Origin: G032773895 sp965248935
GTDB taxonomy: Bacteria > Pseudomonadota > Gammaproteobacteria > Pseudomonadales > Cellvibrionaceae
Assembly: GCA_965248935.1 (NCBI GenBank)
Contig: OZ252214.1
Location: 3,534,001-3,598,000 of the forward strand
DNA: 64,000 nucleotides
Reading direction: 5' to 3'
The position numbers were made by a program, and so were the translations under genes. Shown here piece by piece: positions 27,658 to 36,894 of this stretch (the stretch's first letter is position 1; each line of letters opens with the position of its first letter). The notes beneath the pieces are model-generated. The model ran no database searches. It had not been told where the DNA came from and was given only the letters and a program-made list of their open reading frames with translations.

Positions 27658-29034
27658 TTGGGTATCAAACAAGTAAAAGTGGCTGTTAATGAATTAACCG
27701 TGGGCATGTTTGTCTCCGGCCTTGATAGACCATGGACGCAAACGCCGTTTCCTTTGCAGGGGTTTTATCTTCGTGACCTCGATGAAATTAAGGAATTGAA
27801 GGTCCACTGCAACTTTGTCTATATCGATGTTGCCAAAGGTGCCTCCCCGGTAAAAGCTAGGCTTCGGTCTTTAACCAAGCATATGGGGGTGAAAAAACCG
27901 ACTCGGTCAGCTAAACACTCTAAAGTTTTCAATGTTGCGCCTATTAAAATTCGCCGAAATATCTATACCGAAATTGCCCCTATAGAACGAGAAATTGGTA
28001 AAGCTAGAGAGCTTCACCAACAGGTCTACAATGCTGTCGGAACGATTATGGAACAGGTCAATCAAAACCATCAGCATATTCCTGTAAGTGATACAAAGCG
28101 CGTTGCCAGTGCCATGGTTGATAGTGTTCTGCGTAGCCCGGATGCATTTACTTGGCTTTCTCGTGTGCGCGAAAAGGATGAGTATACCTATAGCCATGCT
28201 GTGAGATCCGCAGTGTGGGCCATTCTCTATGGTAGGCATATTGGTTTACCCAAAGGTGAGTTGGATATATTGGCTATGGGAGTATTACTAAAAGATATTG
28301 GTAAAACCAAGCTTCCTCAGCACCTGTTGGTCAACGTGGAAAGAAATAAAACTGAGCAGGAAGCCTACGAGAAGTTTATTGATTATAGCGTTGATATACT
28401 TCGTAAACTTCCCGATATAAAACCTCGGGTCACTTCCGTTGTGAAAACCCATTGTGAAAGAGTGAATGGTAGTGGTTTTCCTCAGCATATTGTCGGAGAT
28501 AAGATTCCTCTTTTAGGAAAAATTGCAGGTATTGTTACCTTTTACGATGAAACGACAAACCCACGTAACCAAGCCCAACCTCTTTCCCCATCCAAGGCGG
28601 TTGCTAAACTTTATGAATTGAGGGAAGTTGAATTTCAAGAAGAGCTTGTTGTTGAGTTTATTCGTGCGATTGGTTTATATCCAACAGGCACCTTAGTTGA
28701 GCTTTCTACCGGAGAAGTCGGAGTTGTGGTTGAGCAGAACTTTGACCGGAGGTTGAAACCAAAAATCATGATCGTTTTGGATTCAGTTAAAGAGCCTTTG
28801 TTTGAACCAAGATTGTTGGATATGGCAATAGATGACCGCATTAGGCAGGAACAGTTAGATTCTGGAAAATTCCATCCCTCTGAACTTCAAAGAGTCGATA
28901 TTGCTCAAGACCTTGAACCAGGGGCATACGATATTGATATTACAAGTATTCGTGACGAATATATCGAAAATAAAATGGGGGGTGGCATCTTATCTTTACT
29001 AAAACGCAAGACAGGCTTATTTTCGGGGAGCTAA
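27658..29034 (+). CDS. DUF3391/HD-GYP-type protein with degenerate catalytic motifs
   Basis: 458 aa with a TTG start at 27658 after GGAGAAG; the N-terminus (VAVNELTVGMFVSGLDRPW) is the DUF3391 domain that commonly precedes HD-GYP c-di-GMP phosphodiesterases. The HD-GYP region spans about 165-370. Its signature residues are changed: the HD pair reads KD (LLKDIGK, near 211), the HHE reads HCE and GYP reads GFP (HCERVNGSGFP, near 265), and the usual FDALTS segment is YDETTN. With the metal-binding His of HD lost, hydrolysis of c-di-GMP is doubtful. It may act as a c-di-GMP sensor or interaction protein. It converges with the ogt-like gene, one base between stops. Confidence 0.85.
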   Translation: MGIKQVKVAVNELTVGMFVSGLDRPWTQTPFPLQGFYLRDLDEIKELKVHCNFVYIDVAKGASPVKARLRSLTKHMGVKKPTRSAKHSKVFNVAPIKIRRNIYTEIAPIEREIGKARELHQQVYNAVGTIMEQVNQNHQHIPVSDTKRVASAMVDSVLRSPDAFTWLSRVREKDEYTYSHAVRSAVWAILYGRHIGLPKGELDILAMGVLLKDIGKTKLPQHLLVNVERNKTEQEAYEKFIDYSVDILRKLPDIKPRVTSVVKTHCERVNGSGFPQHIVGDKIPLLGKIAGIVTFYDETTNPRNQAQPLSPSKAVAKLYELREVEFQEELVVEFIRAIGLYPTGTLVELSTGEVGVVVEQNFDRRLKPKIMIVLDSVKEPLFEPRLLDMAIDDRIRQEQLDSGKFHPSELQRVDIAQDLEPGAYDIDITSIRDEYIENKMGGGILSLLKRKTGLFSGS

Positions 29035-29035
29035 T

Positions 29036-29899
29036 TTAACCTATTGGTGATTGTTCCATCGCAAGCAATACCCTTTTCAATTTTTTCCCCCACCGATAAT
29101 TGCCAATCACGCCCGATTGTTGAATCACTCTATGGCATGGGATTAAGAAACTAACAGGGTTGCTCCCCACAGCCGTACCGACAGCTCTACATGCCTTGGG
29201 TTTATGTATTTGCGATGCGATCTTTCCATAGTAGGTTAGGCTGCCTTGAGGTATATTTAACAGTGCTTTCCAAACATTCACCTGGAAATTGGTGCCTCTT
29301 ACCCAAAGAGACAAGGGTTTTGTTTTATGTGTGAGTTTCCCGTCAAAACGAAATATCTTTTCTACAAGAGATTGCGCTTCCAAGGGGCTATTGTGGAATT
29401 CTGCATTTAGCCAAGTTGTTTTAGCTTGATTTAAACAATTGTCCAATTCGTCTTTGTTTATAAAATAGAGTTGATGTATCCCTTTCTCCGTCCAGCATAG
29501 AAAAACATCGCCAAATAAAGACCGGGCAAGCCCCCAATAAAAAATAATCCCCATTCCTTTTGACTTAAATTCTCCAGGCGTAATGGCCTCGATATTAACA
29601 AAATGGTCGTGAAGACGACTATTACTGGATAATCCAGATTGGTTGCTGACCTCAAGAGTATTATTTACGGGAAGAAGGTGCTTCGCGTTTTCAAGAGTTG
29701 CGAATTGTAAAAAATTTTTAGGGGTGATGCCTGTCCATTGCGTAAATAGCCTATGGCAGTGTACAGGGCTAATATTAATATGTTGCGAAAGCTCTTCGAG
29801 ACTGGGTTGCTTATCCAAATTCCGCATAATGAATTGGATAGCATCCGATATTCGAAGGTAGTCACGGGAGTTGTGATCTGTACTTTGTTCTTTCTGCAT
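29036..29899 (-). CDS. AraC-type HTH fused to methylated-DNA-protein cysteine methyltransferase (Ada/Ogt-like)
   Basis: About 287 aa from the ATG at 29899; a TTG at 29995 would give a longer form without recognisable extra domain. The N-terminal half is an AraC-family HTH (SLEELSQHINISPVHCHRLFTQWTG). The C-terminal half is an O6-alkylguanine-DNA alkyltransferase with the acceptor Cys in IPCHRV and the arginine-finger/HTH segment (RAVGTAVGSNP). It lacks the Ada N-terminal phosphotriester Cys domain. Known relatives repair O6-methylguanine by suicide transfer and may also regulate transcription. The psd stop is 103 bp upstream. Confidence 0.92.
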   Translation of the reverse strand: MQKEQSTDHNSRDYLRISDAIQFIMRNLDKQPSLEELSQHINISPVHCHRLFTQWTGITPKNFLQFATLENAKHLLPVNNTLEVSNQSGLSSNSRLHDHFVNIEAITPGEFKSKGMGIIFYWGLARSLFGDVFLCWTEKGIHQLYFINKDELDNCLNQAKTTWLNAEFHNSPLEAQSLVEKIFRFDGKLTHKTKPLSLWVRGTNFQVNVWKALLNIPQGSLTYYGKIASQIHKPKACRAVGTAVGSNPVSFLIPCHRVIQQSGVIGNYRWGKKLKRVLLAMEQSPIG

Positions 29900-30001
29900 T
29901 GTGCTTTTGCCTAAAATATATTGATGTTTTATGCATCCGTTTTTATATTCAATTGGAATGGCGAAAGAAGCAATCTGATTCTTATCAATCTTCAATTAAT
30001 C

Positions 30002-30886
30002 TTAATTAGCGGGATTTAACTGCCCTAGAGATTGCCCCATATACACAGGTGAATTGGGTTGTAAGTCCTGAGTCCAGGACATACAACCCCTGGGGAATAG
30101 CAGTATGACAGTTGATCCCAGCTTAAACCGACCCATCTCTTGGCCTTTTTTGAGTTGAAGTGGGGAGTCATAGTCATAATGAGTGACCTGAACTCGTTTT
30201 CCCGCTGGAGCCACTTGCCCAGCCCAGACAGTATCTATTGACGCGACAACCATTGCGCCAACTAATACCATTGCCATAGGGCCATATTCGGTATTGAATA
30301 TGGAAACGACTCGCTCGTTGCGAGCAAAAAGCCTAGGTACGCGCTCGGATGTTATTTGGTTAACTGAAAAAAGTGTGCCGGGAATATGGTGCATTGAAAC
30401 CAGTGTTCCAGCGGTCGGCATGTGTACACGGTGATAATCCTTGGGAGAAAGGTAGATAGTTGTGAAGGCGCCATCATCAAACTTGGCTGCTAGCTGTTTA
30501 TCTCCCCCAAGTAGCTCTAATGAACTAAAACTCTGTCCCTTTGCTTGAAAAATTCGCCCTGCCTCTATTGAGCCAATTTGGCTAATGGCTCCATCTGCGG
30601 GGCTAACCAAAGAATGGTTAGTCTGATCTATTGGGCGGGTATTAGGTTTGAGTTGGCGGCAAAAAAAATCATTAAAGTGAATATAATCCTTCGGGGATTC
30701 TTTTAATGCCTCCGACATATCCACATCAAATTTATCAATAAACAGATTAATTAATCGATTTTTTAACCACTTAATTTGAGCGTGTGCAAAAAGTCCGATT
30801 ATTCTGGAAAGTAGGTGATGTGGTGCGATATATTGAAAAAAAATAAAAAGTGAAATTTTTATATTTTTTGTATTATTAAAATTCAT
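30002..30886 (-). CDS. psd: Phosphatidylserine decarboxylase proenzyme
   Basis: 294 aa, converts phosphatidylserine to phosphatidylethanolamine at the inner membrane. The self-cleavage site LGST (in RFKLGSTVIL, near 251-254) gives the pyruvoyl cofactor on Ser. Other family blocks are FNDFFCRQLKP, SPADGAIS, SPKDYHRVHMP and VGAMVVASI, including the catalytic Asp-His-Ser elements. Second-to-last of a minus-strand run rsgA, rhodanese, psd, a common gammaproteobacterial order. Confidence 0.97.
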   Translation of the reverse strand: MNFNNTKNIKISLFIFFQYIAPHHLLSRIIGLFAHAQIKWLKNRLINLFIDKFDVDMSEALKESPKDYIHFNDFFCRQLKPNTRPIDQTNHSLVSPADGAISQIGSIEAGRIFQAKGQSFSSLELLGGDKQLAAKFDDGAFTTIYLSPKDYHRVHMPTAGTLVSMHHIPGTLFSVNQITSERVPRLFARNERVVSIFNTEYGPMAMVLVGAMVVASIDTVWAGQVAPAGKRVQVTHYDYDSPLQLKKGQEMGRFKLGSTVILLFPRGCMSWTQDLQPNSPVYMGQSLGQLNPAN

Positions 30887-30931
30887 CTGTAGTGCGAATC
30901 AATAAATGTTATGTATTTTTAATATGTGTTC

Positions 30932-31759
30932 TTAGCAAGAGGCTTCGACAGGTGTATCTGGATGATTTCCCCATTCAGACCAAGAGCCATGGTAGGCCCG
31001 AATATTAAAGCCGAGTAGCTTCCCTAGTAGGTAGGTAAAACCAGAACGGTGATGAGTTTGGCAATGAGTGACAATATCTTGCCCTTGGCGAATACCTAAC
31101 ATGCCAAGTCTCTCTTCAAAATCAGCGAGGATCTTATAGCTTTTGTCCGTATCCATTAGACTGATCCACTCGCAGTTTATTGCGCCGGGAATATGCCCTG
31201 CTTTTTGTGCAAACGCCTTCTCCCCTCGGAATTCCTCTGGGCTTCGAGCATCCCAAATAACAAAATTTTTCTGGTTTAAGTTGGCTAAAATATCAGCAAT
31301 CTCCACAGTGTAGAGGGTATTAATGTTTATTTCTGGAGTCGTTGAGACCGCGTTGTTTTCATTCACTTCGACGGCTAGACCTTCCTCGCGCCAAGCAATA
31401 ATTCCCCCGTTAACATAGGTGTATTTAGCGTGTCCTATCACATCTAAAGTCCATAAGAAACGGCCTGCCCATCCTCCGCCTTCATCGTCATAGATAATAA
31501 AGTGGGTCTCTTCCGTTAAACCCAAATAGCCAAATACTTTTTGCAGTTGTTCCTTACTTGGAAGTCGTCCGGGAGCAGGAGGTTGCCCGCTCATAATTGT
31601 TTGAGGCGGAAGGTGTATCGCGCCTGGAATGTGGCCTGCTAAATAGGATTGTTCTGAACATAAATCGACGATACAGGCATTTTCCAAGTGTGGGGCATTG
31701 GCCCTGATAAGATCATCCAGGACTTGTGGTTCGATTAATAATGGCAGTGAAGATGTCAT
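30932..31759 (-). CDS. Two-domain rhodanese (thiosulfate/mercaptopyruvate sulfurtransferase-like)
   Basis: 275 aa with two rhodanese folds, about 10-130 and 150-270. The active Cys is in the second domain, THCQTHHRSGFTYLLG; the CxxxxRS-type loop ends in Arg as in thiosulfate-using rhodaneses. The first domain keeps typical structure blocks (AGHIPGAIHLPP, DDEGGGWAGRFLW) without the Cys. Cytoplasmic; no signal peptide. It lies between rsgA and psd, 16 bp after rsgA. Substrate preference is not settled by sequence, so no symbol is given. Confidence 0.9.
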   Translation of the reverse strand: MTSSLPLLIEPQVLDDLIRANAPHLENACIVDLCSEQSYLAGHIPGAIHLPPQTIMSGQPPAPGRLPSKEQLQKVFGYLGLTEETHFIIYDDEGGGWAGRFLWTLDVIGHAKYTYVNGGIIAWREEGLAVEVNENNAVSTTPEININTLYTVEIADILANLNQKNFVIWDARSPEEFRGEKAFAQKAGHIPGAINCEWISLMDTDKSYKILADFEERLGMLGIRQGQDIVTHCQTHHRSGFTYLLGKLLGFNIRAYHGSWSEWGNHPDTPVEASC

Positions 31760-31775
31760 GGCTTATATCACTAAA

Positions 31776-32804
31776 TCAGTTTATTGTTGTATTGCGCATG
31801 GTTACGTCATCAAGAGAGTTTAGTATGCGTTTATAACTCTCAAATCGTTCGGAGGAAACTGTTTTATTCTCTATGGCCATTCTAATGGCACAGCCGGGTT
31901 CTTGTTCGTGGGCACAGTCACGGAAACGGCATTCTCTACTTAAAGAGTCTAGCTCTTTGAACCCATGCAATACCTCTTCTTGAGAAAGGTGCCAAAGACC
32001 GAACTCACGAATTCCTGGCGAATCTATGCAGCTTCCACCTTGATCAAAATGATACAACTGTGAATGGGTGGTGGTATGCTTTCCTTTCTGCATTTGTTCA
32101 GAAAGAGCGCCTATTTTTATTTGTTCGTTGGGAAGTAGTGTTTGAATAATCGAGGATTTGCCCACACCAGACTGTCCAACAAATATGCAGGTTCCGCCAG
32201 ACAAAAACTGTTGTAACTCTAGAATTCCCCGCCGCGTTTTGACACATACGGAAAAAACGTGATAGCCCAGCTCTGAATACAGCGATTGAATACATTCAAT
32301 GGTTGAATTGGCTTTTCTTTCCAATAAATCAAGTTTATTAATAAGTATGATCGGAGTGACCTGGCTATTTTCACCCGCCACAATATATCGATCAATTAAA
32401 TTTAGAAAGGGCTCCGGTTCGGGGGCGATAGTCACCATCATAAAATTTACATTTGCAGCAACAGGTTTTAATTTGCCGTAACTATCGGGTCTCACTAACT
32501 CTGATTCCCGTGGCTCTATGGATACGACGACCCCCATGCCCTCCTCCGAACTCCGAAATATCACTTGGTCGCCGGTGACAACGCTTTGAATATTTGCTCT
32601 TAAAAAACATCTTTGGCGGGTATTTTCGGAATCAGCCGCTTCTACATCCACCTGGGTGCCATAATGCGCAACAACCCTGCCTATTTGTATCGGACCAAGC
32701 TGCCCTTCATCAATGGCCACTTCTTCAGAACGTTGGGCACGCCTTTTCGTTTGGTTGTCTTTTATACGGCGAGACTGTTGTTTGGAAAGCTTTCTTTTTG
32801 ACAT
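31776..32804 (-). CDS. rsgA: RsgA, circularly permuted GTPase for 30S ribosome maturation
   Basis: 342 aa with the family order: N-terminal OB fold, then permuted G motifs G4 (INKLDLL), G1 (GQSGVGKSSII), G3 (DSPGIREFG), and a C-terminal zinc-binding segment with CRFRDCAHEQEPGC. It checks the 30S decoding centre late in assembly. The basic N-terminal extension (SKRKLSKQQSRRIKDNQTKR) is typical for this clade. Divergent from orn, 164 bp apart, as in many Gammaproteobacteria. Confidence 0.97.
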   Translation of the reverse strand: MSKRKLSKQQSRRIKDNQTKRRAQRSEEVAIDEGQLGPIQIGRVVAHYGTQVDVEAADSENTRQRCFLRANIQSVVTGDQVIFRSSEEGMGVVVSIEPRESELVRPDSYGKLKPVAANVNFMMVTIAPEPEPFLNLIDRYIVAGENSQVTPIILINKLDLLERKANSTIECIQSLYSELGYHVFSVCVKTRRGILELQQFLSGGTCIFVGQSGVGKSSIIQTLLPNEQIKIGALSEQMQKGKHTTTHSQLYHFDQGGSCIDSPGIREFGLWHLSQEEVLHGFKELDSLSRECRFRDCAHEQEPGCAIRMAIENKTVSSERFESYKRILNSLDDVTMRNTTIN

Positions 32805-32968
32805 AAGCAGCTAACTTATCCCTGCTGCTTCACGTATAGTGCCGCAGTGATTGGGTCGGTATTTAAGAGTAATAATAGAATCTGCCCCTTGTGAGCTGCT
32901 AGAATTTGTCGATACACACGTATTGACGTGTACTTCGCCTATTGTAGTGGAATGAACGGAAAATAGTT

Positions 32969-33532
32969 ATGCCCAGTGTGACCAGTATGAAAAGTAATGA
33001 AAGTAACCTAATTTGGATCGACCTGGAAATGACGGGGTTAATTCCAGAAAGTGATGTCATCATTGAAATAGCCACAATCGTCACAGATGCACACTTGAAT
33101 AGGCTAGCCGAGGGGCCGGTACAGGCTATCCATCAACCTGATGAAATTTTATCCGGTATGGATGAATGGAATACCAATCAGCATGGGAAATCTGGGCTAA
33201 CAGAAAGGGTAAGAGAGAGTTCAACTTCGTGTGCTGAAGCTGAAGCTGCAACGATTGAATTTTTGGAGAAGTGGGTTCCCACTGGAAAATCTCCTATGTG
33301 TGGAAACTCAATCTGTCAAGATCGTCGATTTTTGGCGAGGTATATGCCCAAACTTGAGAGATATTTCCACTACCGCAACCTAGACGTCAGCACGCTGAAA
33401 GAGCTTGCCGCTCGTTGGAAGCCTGAGATAACGGTAGGGTTTAAAAAACAATCGAGTCATTTAGCATTAGATGATATTAAGGATTCTATTACTGAACTTG
33501 AGTACTATCGAGAACACTTTATCCGCCTTTGA
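32969..33532 (+). CDS. orn: Orn, oligoribonuclease
   Basis: 187-aa DEDDh 3'-5' exonuclease that degrades dinucleotides, including pGpG from c-di-GMP breakdown. It matches E. coli Orn along its length: NLIWIDLEMTGL, ERVRESS, GNSICQDRRFLARYMP, LDVSTLKELA and the terminal YYREHFI.L. Catalytic Asp/Glu/Asp/His are present. An internal ATG at 32987 aligns better with the E. coli start, but GGAA lies ahead of 32969. Its presence fits the c-di-GMP genes nearby. Confidence 0.96.
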   Translation: MPSVTSMKSNESNLIWIDLEMTGLIPESDVIIEIATIVTDAHLNRLAEGPVQAIHQPDEILSGMDEWNTNQHGKSGLTERVRESSTSCAEAEAATIEFLEKWVPTGKSPMCGNSICQDRRFLARYMPKLERYFHYRNLDVSTLKELAARWKPEITVGFKKQSSHLALDDIKDSITELEYYREHFIRL

Positions 33533-34065
33533 GGCTGTGGTTCTTGGTATGCAGCGGCATAGCAAAATGCTTGCGGTGCATTACTCAGGCTTCTGGAGAG
33601 TATTTTGCTACCTTATTTCCATCAAATAAAAGAGCCGTCATTTTACAAAATAGGTCGAAAGTTGCTCGTAAATATCTAGGGATATTAATTCAAATAGCGC
33701 CATACATATTTTTTAGAACTGATTATTATAGAAAGTATGTCTATTTTTAATATGTTTAGATAGCATAAACCTACGGATAAGGTGACGGGGTCCTATCTTC
33801 CTGGTATTTTAATAAAATTGTATAAGCCCATGATTTTAATATAAATTGTGGTGAAGCAATTCATTAAAGTTTGCATTGTGAACCCTTGTCTTCCGTCTAT
33901 ATAACTTATTTGTTATAGAGACCGTATTTTAATGACCTGTTGTTCTAGCCTCTAGGCTTGATGATTTAAAAAGACTGATCGATAGTATAAAAAGGCACGT
34001 ACGCACCACTAGAATTGTAAATTTGAGATTGCTAAAGCAATATAGCTATGGGAAATAGACGTTAA
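33533..34065. other. Intergenic region between orn and the GGDEF/EAL gene
   Basis: About 530 bp of AT-rich sequence. No tRNA, rRNA or convincing gene was found; a 73-codon open frame starting at the orn stop has no ribosome site or family resemblance. The start of the next gene is preceded by GGGAAATAG. Confidence 0.5.
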
Positions 34066-36183
34066 ATGATAAGTGACGACACGAAGCAGAAGATTTTAGT
34101 CGTAGATAACATGGACGGTAACTTGACCCTCATAAAGCGTGTTGTTGAGAGCTTGGATATTACTATAGATACATCTCTCTCTGGAGAGGACGCGATCAAG
34201 CAATGCGCTACAACCCTGTATTCACTTGCAATAGTCAGTTTCAATATGTCTGTGATGAGTGGACCTGAATGTGTAAAGAAAATCCGTAATGATTCCAAAC
34301 ATAGAAATTTGCCAGTGTTGTTTATTGCGGTTCATGGCTCGAGTAATGAAAATATACGTATAGCTTATGAGGCTGGATGTATCGATTACATAGTCAAGCC
34401 CTTCGATGACGTACAGCTCAGGTTAAAAATTCAAAACATTCTTCATAATGAGCGTATTCGATCCAGGGGAAAATATGAAGAAGATATTTTGAGTCGTTCA
34501 AAGCATGGCGTTGAATCTGTACTAGATCAGGTTGGGGAAGGCGTTATATTATTCGACAAATTTTTTAAAGTTATTTTTTGTAACAAAGCTGCTAGTACTC
34601 TTCTATTAGAATCTGCAAATGATGTAATTGGTAAACACCTCAAAGATTTTATCAACCCAGACGATAGTGACGAAGAGTGGTGTGAATCTGATTTTGCTCA
34701 AATATTCTATGATGCTCAGTCTCATCAAAAAGATGAAGCGTATTTTTGGCGAGCCAAACTTAGCAAATTTCCTGTTCAGTATACTCAATCAACTATTTTT
34801 TACGAAAACGATATCACGGGTATTTTATTTTTTCACGATGATACAGAAAAAATGAAAATTAAACAGGAACTTTCTGTTTTAGCTAATTACGATCATTTAA
34901 CAGGCGTGGCAAATAGATCTTTATTTATGAGTTATTTGGATAAAACATTAGCTGCGGCAAAGCGTCATAAGCTAAGTTTTGGGGTATTAATAATTGATCT
35001 AGATGATTTCAAAAGCATCAACGATAATTATGGACATTCGGAAGGGGATGAAGCACTCAGATATATTTGTAAGACAATAGGTTCGGTAATTCGGTCTGAT
35101 GACTTATTGGCAAGAATTGGTGGTGATGAGTTTGCATTGATTGTATCCAACGTAAACGAAGCTTATTCTGTAGCGGTAGTAGCAGATAAAATACAAAAAA
35201 ATATTACTGGATTTGTCTGCGCAAATGGGAAAGAAATATTAACGGGATGCAGTATAGGTATTGCATTTGGCGATTCAAAAACGATTAGTTCTGACGTCGA
35301 TGGTGCAAGTATCCTAAAGAAGGCTGATGTAGCGCTTTATAAAGCAAAAAACAAAGGTAAAGGAACCTACGAATTTTTCTCCCTAGAGCTTCAACAATCT
35401 ATTGAAGAAAAGAAAAGGTTAATTCGAGATATTCAACGCGCATTAGATAATGACGAATTTGAAATGTATTTTCAGCCTCAAGTAAATATTAGTAATGGCA
35501 AACTATATGGGCTTGAGGCCCTAATTCGCTGGGAAACTAGTCACAATAGTTTTATAAGTCCTGCAACTTTTATCCCTGTTGCAGAAGAAAATGGTAAAAT
35601 AAATAAAATTGGTGGTTGGTGTATTAATAGAGTTTGTCAGAGAGTAAGTCAGTTGAGGGATATTTTTTCTTTAAGTGATGATTTTGCCGTATCAATTAAT
35701 GTGTCAGCCTATCAGTTAGGTAATGAGTCATTATTTAATGAAATTGTTTCTTCAATGAAAAAATACAAATTACCTCCTGGATGTATTCATATTGAAGTGA
35801 CTGAAACTGCAATCATGAATGATGTAAAAATTTCTGTGGTGACGCTCGAACAGCTTAGAAAAGTGGGTGTTAATGTTTCTATAGATGATTTTGGAACGGG
35901 GTATTCCTCTCTGAGTTATTTAAAAATATTACCTTTGGATATGTTGAAAATCGATCAATCGTTTATTCAATGTATTGGGATAGACAAAAATGATGAAGCG
36001 ATTGTTGATGCGATAATTCAACTGGCTAAAAATTTAGAACTAACTGTTATTGCTGAAGGGGTAGAAACAGAGCAGCAAGAAAAGTTTTTAACGGAACATG
36101 GTTGCCACTATGTTCAAGGGTACTTATATAGTAGACCGCTTGACTTTGATGACTTAACGAAATATTTACATAAGGTGTATTAG
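34066..36183 (+). CDS. Receiver-PAS-GGDEF-EAL protein with degenerate receiver
   Basis: 705 aa. Residues about 8-122 form a receiver-like domain, 150-260 a PAS domain, about 275-435 a GGDEF domain and 445-700 an EAL domain. The GGDEF motif is intact (RIGGDEFAL) with an RSDD inhibitory site just ahead; the EAL motif is intact (LEALIRW) with DDFGTGYSSL. So both synthesis and hydrolysis of c-di-GMP are possible on sequence grounds. In the receiver, the phospho-acceptor Asp is replaced by Ser58 (AIVSFNMSVMSG) and the acidic pair reads Asp14-Asn15, while the KP motif remains. Phosphorylation is therefore unlikely. No membrane segment; cytoplasmic. Confidence 0.93.
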   Translation: MISDDTKQKILVVDNMDGNLTLIKRVVESLDITIDTSLSGEDAIKQCATTLYSLAIVSFNMSVMSGPECVKKIRNDSKHRNLPVLFIAVHGSSNENIRIAYEAGCIDYIVKPFDDVQLRLKIQNILHNERIRSRGKYEEDILSRSKHGVESVLDQVGEGVILFDKFFKVIFCNKAASTLLLESANDVIGKHLKDFINPDDSDEEWCESDFAQIFYDAQSHQKDEAYFWRAKLSKFPVQYTQSTIFYENDITGILFFHDDTEKMKIKQELSVLANYDHLTGVANRSLFMSYLDKTLAAAKRHKLSFGVLIIDLDDFKSINDNYGHSEGDEALRYICKTIGSVIRSDDLLARIGGDEFALIVSNVNEAYSVAVVADKIQKNITGFVCANGKEILTGCSIGIAFGDSKTISSDVDGASILKKADVALYKAKNKGKGTYEFFSLELQQSIEEKKRLIRDIQRALDNDEFEMYFQPQVNISNGKLYGLEALIRWETSHNSFISPATFIPVAEENGKINKIGGWCINRVCQRVSQLRDIFSLSDDFAVSINVSAYQLGNESLFNEIVSSMKKYKLPPGCIHIEVTETAIMNDVKISVVTLEQLRKVGVNVSIDDFGTGYSSLSYLKILPLDMLKIDQSFIQCIGIDKNDEAIVDAIIQLAKNLELTVIAEGVETEQQEKFLTEHGCHYVQGYLYSRPLDFDDLTKYLHKVY

Positions 36184-36199
36184 TTTCGAGTTAACCTAT

Positions 36200-36730
36200 T
36201 CATTCAGGAGAAAATTTCTTTGTTGGGGCAAATACCAGTTTACCGCAAGTGCAACCGACCCGGATAGCGACTTGGTGAACTTGGATTTGGCAATATATTG
36301 GTTTACCGCCGTTGGAATACAGAGTCCAGCGGTAATTAGCTTTGGTACGGTTGCAGCTAGCGGCACTCTCTCGATGTCTGGAAGCTTCTGTGTACACCTA
36401 CAGTGTTGTTGCAAAGGCAATAGACTCAACCGACCTTACCGCAACAAAGATAGTTAATTTCGGTACAACGCTCTTTCCGACACCGCCACTTACCGTCAAT
36501 GCGCCTCAAGTAGCGCCTTGGTAGGGGTCACTGTTGGCTCGGCTGCGAGGGCATTTAGCTCTCACTCCTTTCCCTGTACACCTACAATGAGATATTTGGG
36601 TGCTGTTATAACCGATTTGCATATGGGTAATACAAGCAGTAGTGGTGGCCCTAGATAAAGAAACCAGAGTTTCCCCCGTTAACAATGGTAATTGTCCTGT
36701 TCATAATATTGATCCATCCGCTGTAAGCTA
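36200..36730 (+). pseudogene. Decayed remnant of an Ig-like/cadherin-like repeat protein
   Basis: No intact frame, but pieces in different frames read like bacterial Ig/cadherin repeats. Examples are FTASATDPDSDLVNLD (near 36240), AVISFGTVAASGTLSMSG (near 36330) and, after a frameshift, ASVYTYSVVAKAIDSTDLTA (near 36385). A second, weaker YTYNE-like piece occurs near 36580. This suggests a former adhesin or secreted repeat protein gene that has lost its ends and frame. Identification is by eye and tentative. Confidence 0.45.
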
Positions 36731-36894
36731 GTCTGGGAAGGTATTCCATTATATGTGTTAGGTGGGCATTATGGCGCCCATTTTAAGGTACGAACTTTGT
36801 CCCATGAGTGCGTAATTAAATCTATACTCAAATAGTGATACAGCAAATTACCCCCTAAATTTGAATGGTTTTTAATAAACTTGGCGTCGGAACT

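Noticed and set aside
33529..33750. 73-codon frame after orn
   Set aside because: It overlaps the orn stop, has no ribosome site and no recognisable pattern.
33533..34065. Search for tRNA-Gly genes after orn, as found in E. coli
   Set aside because: No cloverleaf-like sequence or T-loop (GGTTCRA) consensus was found.
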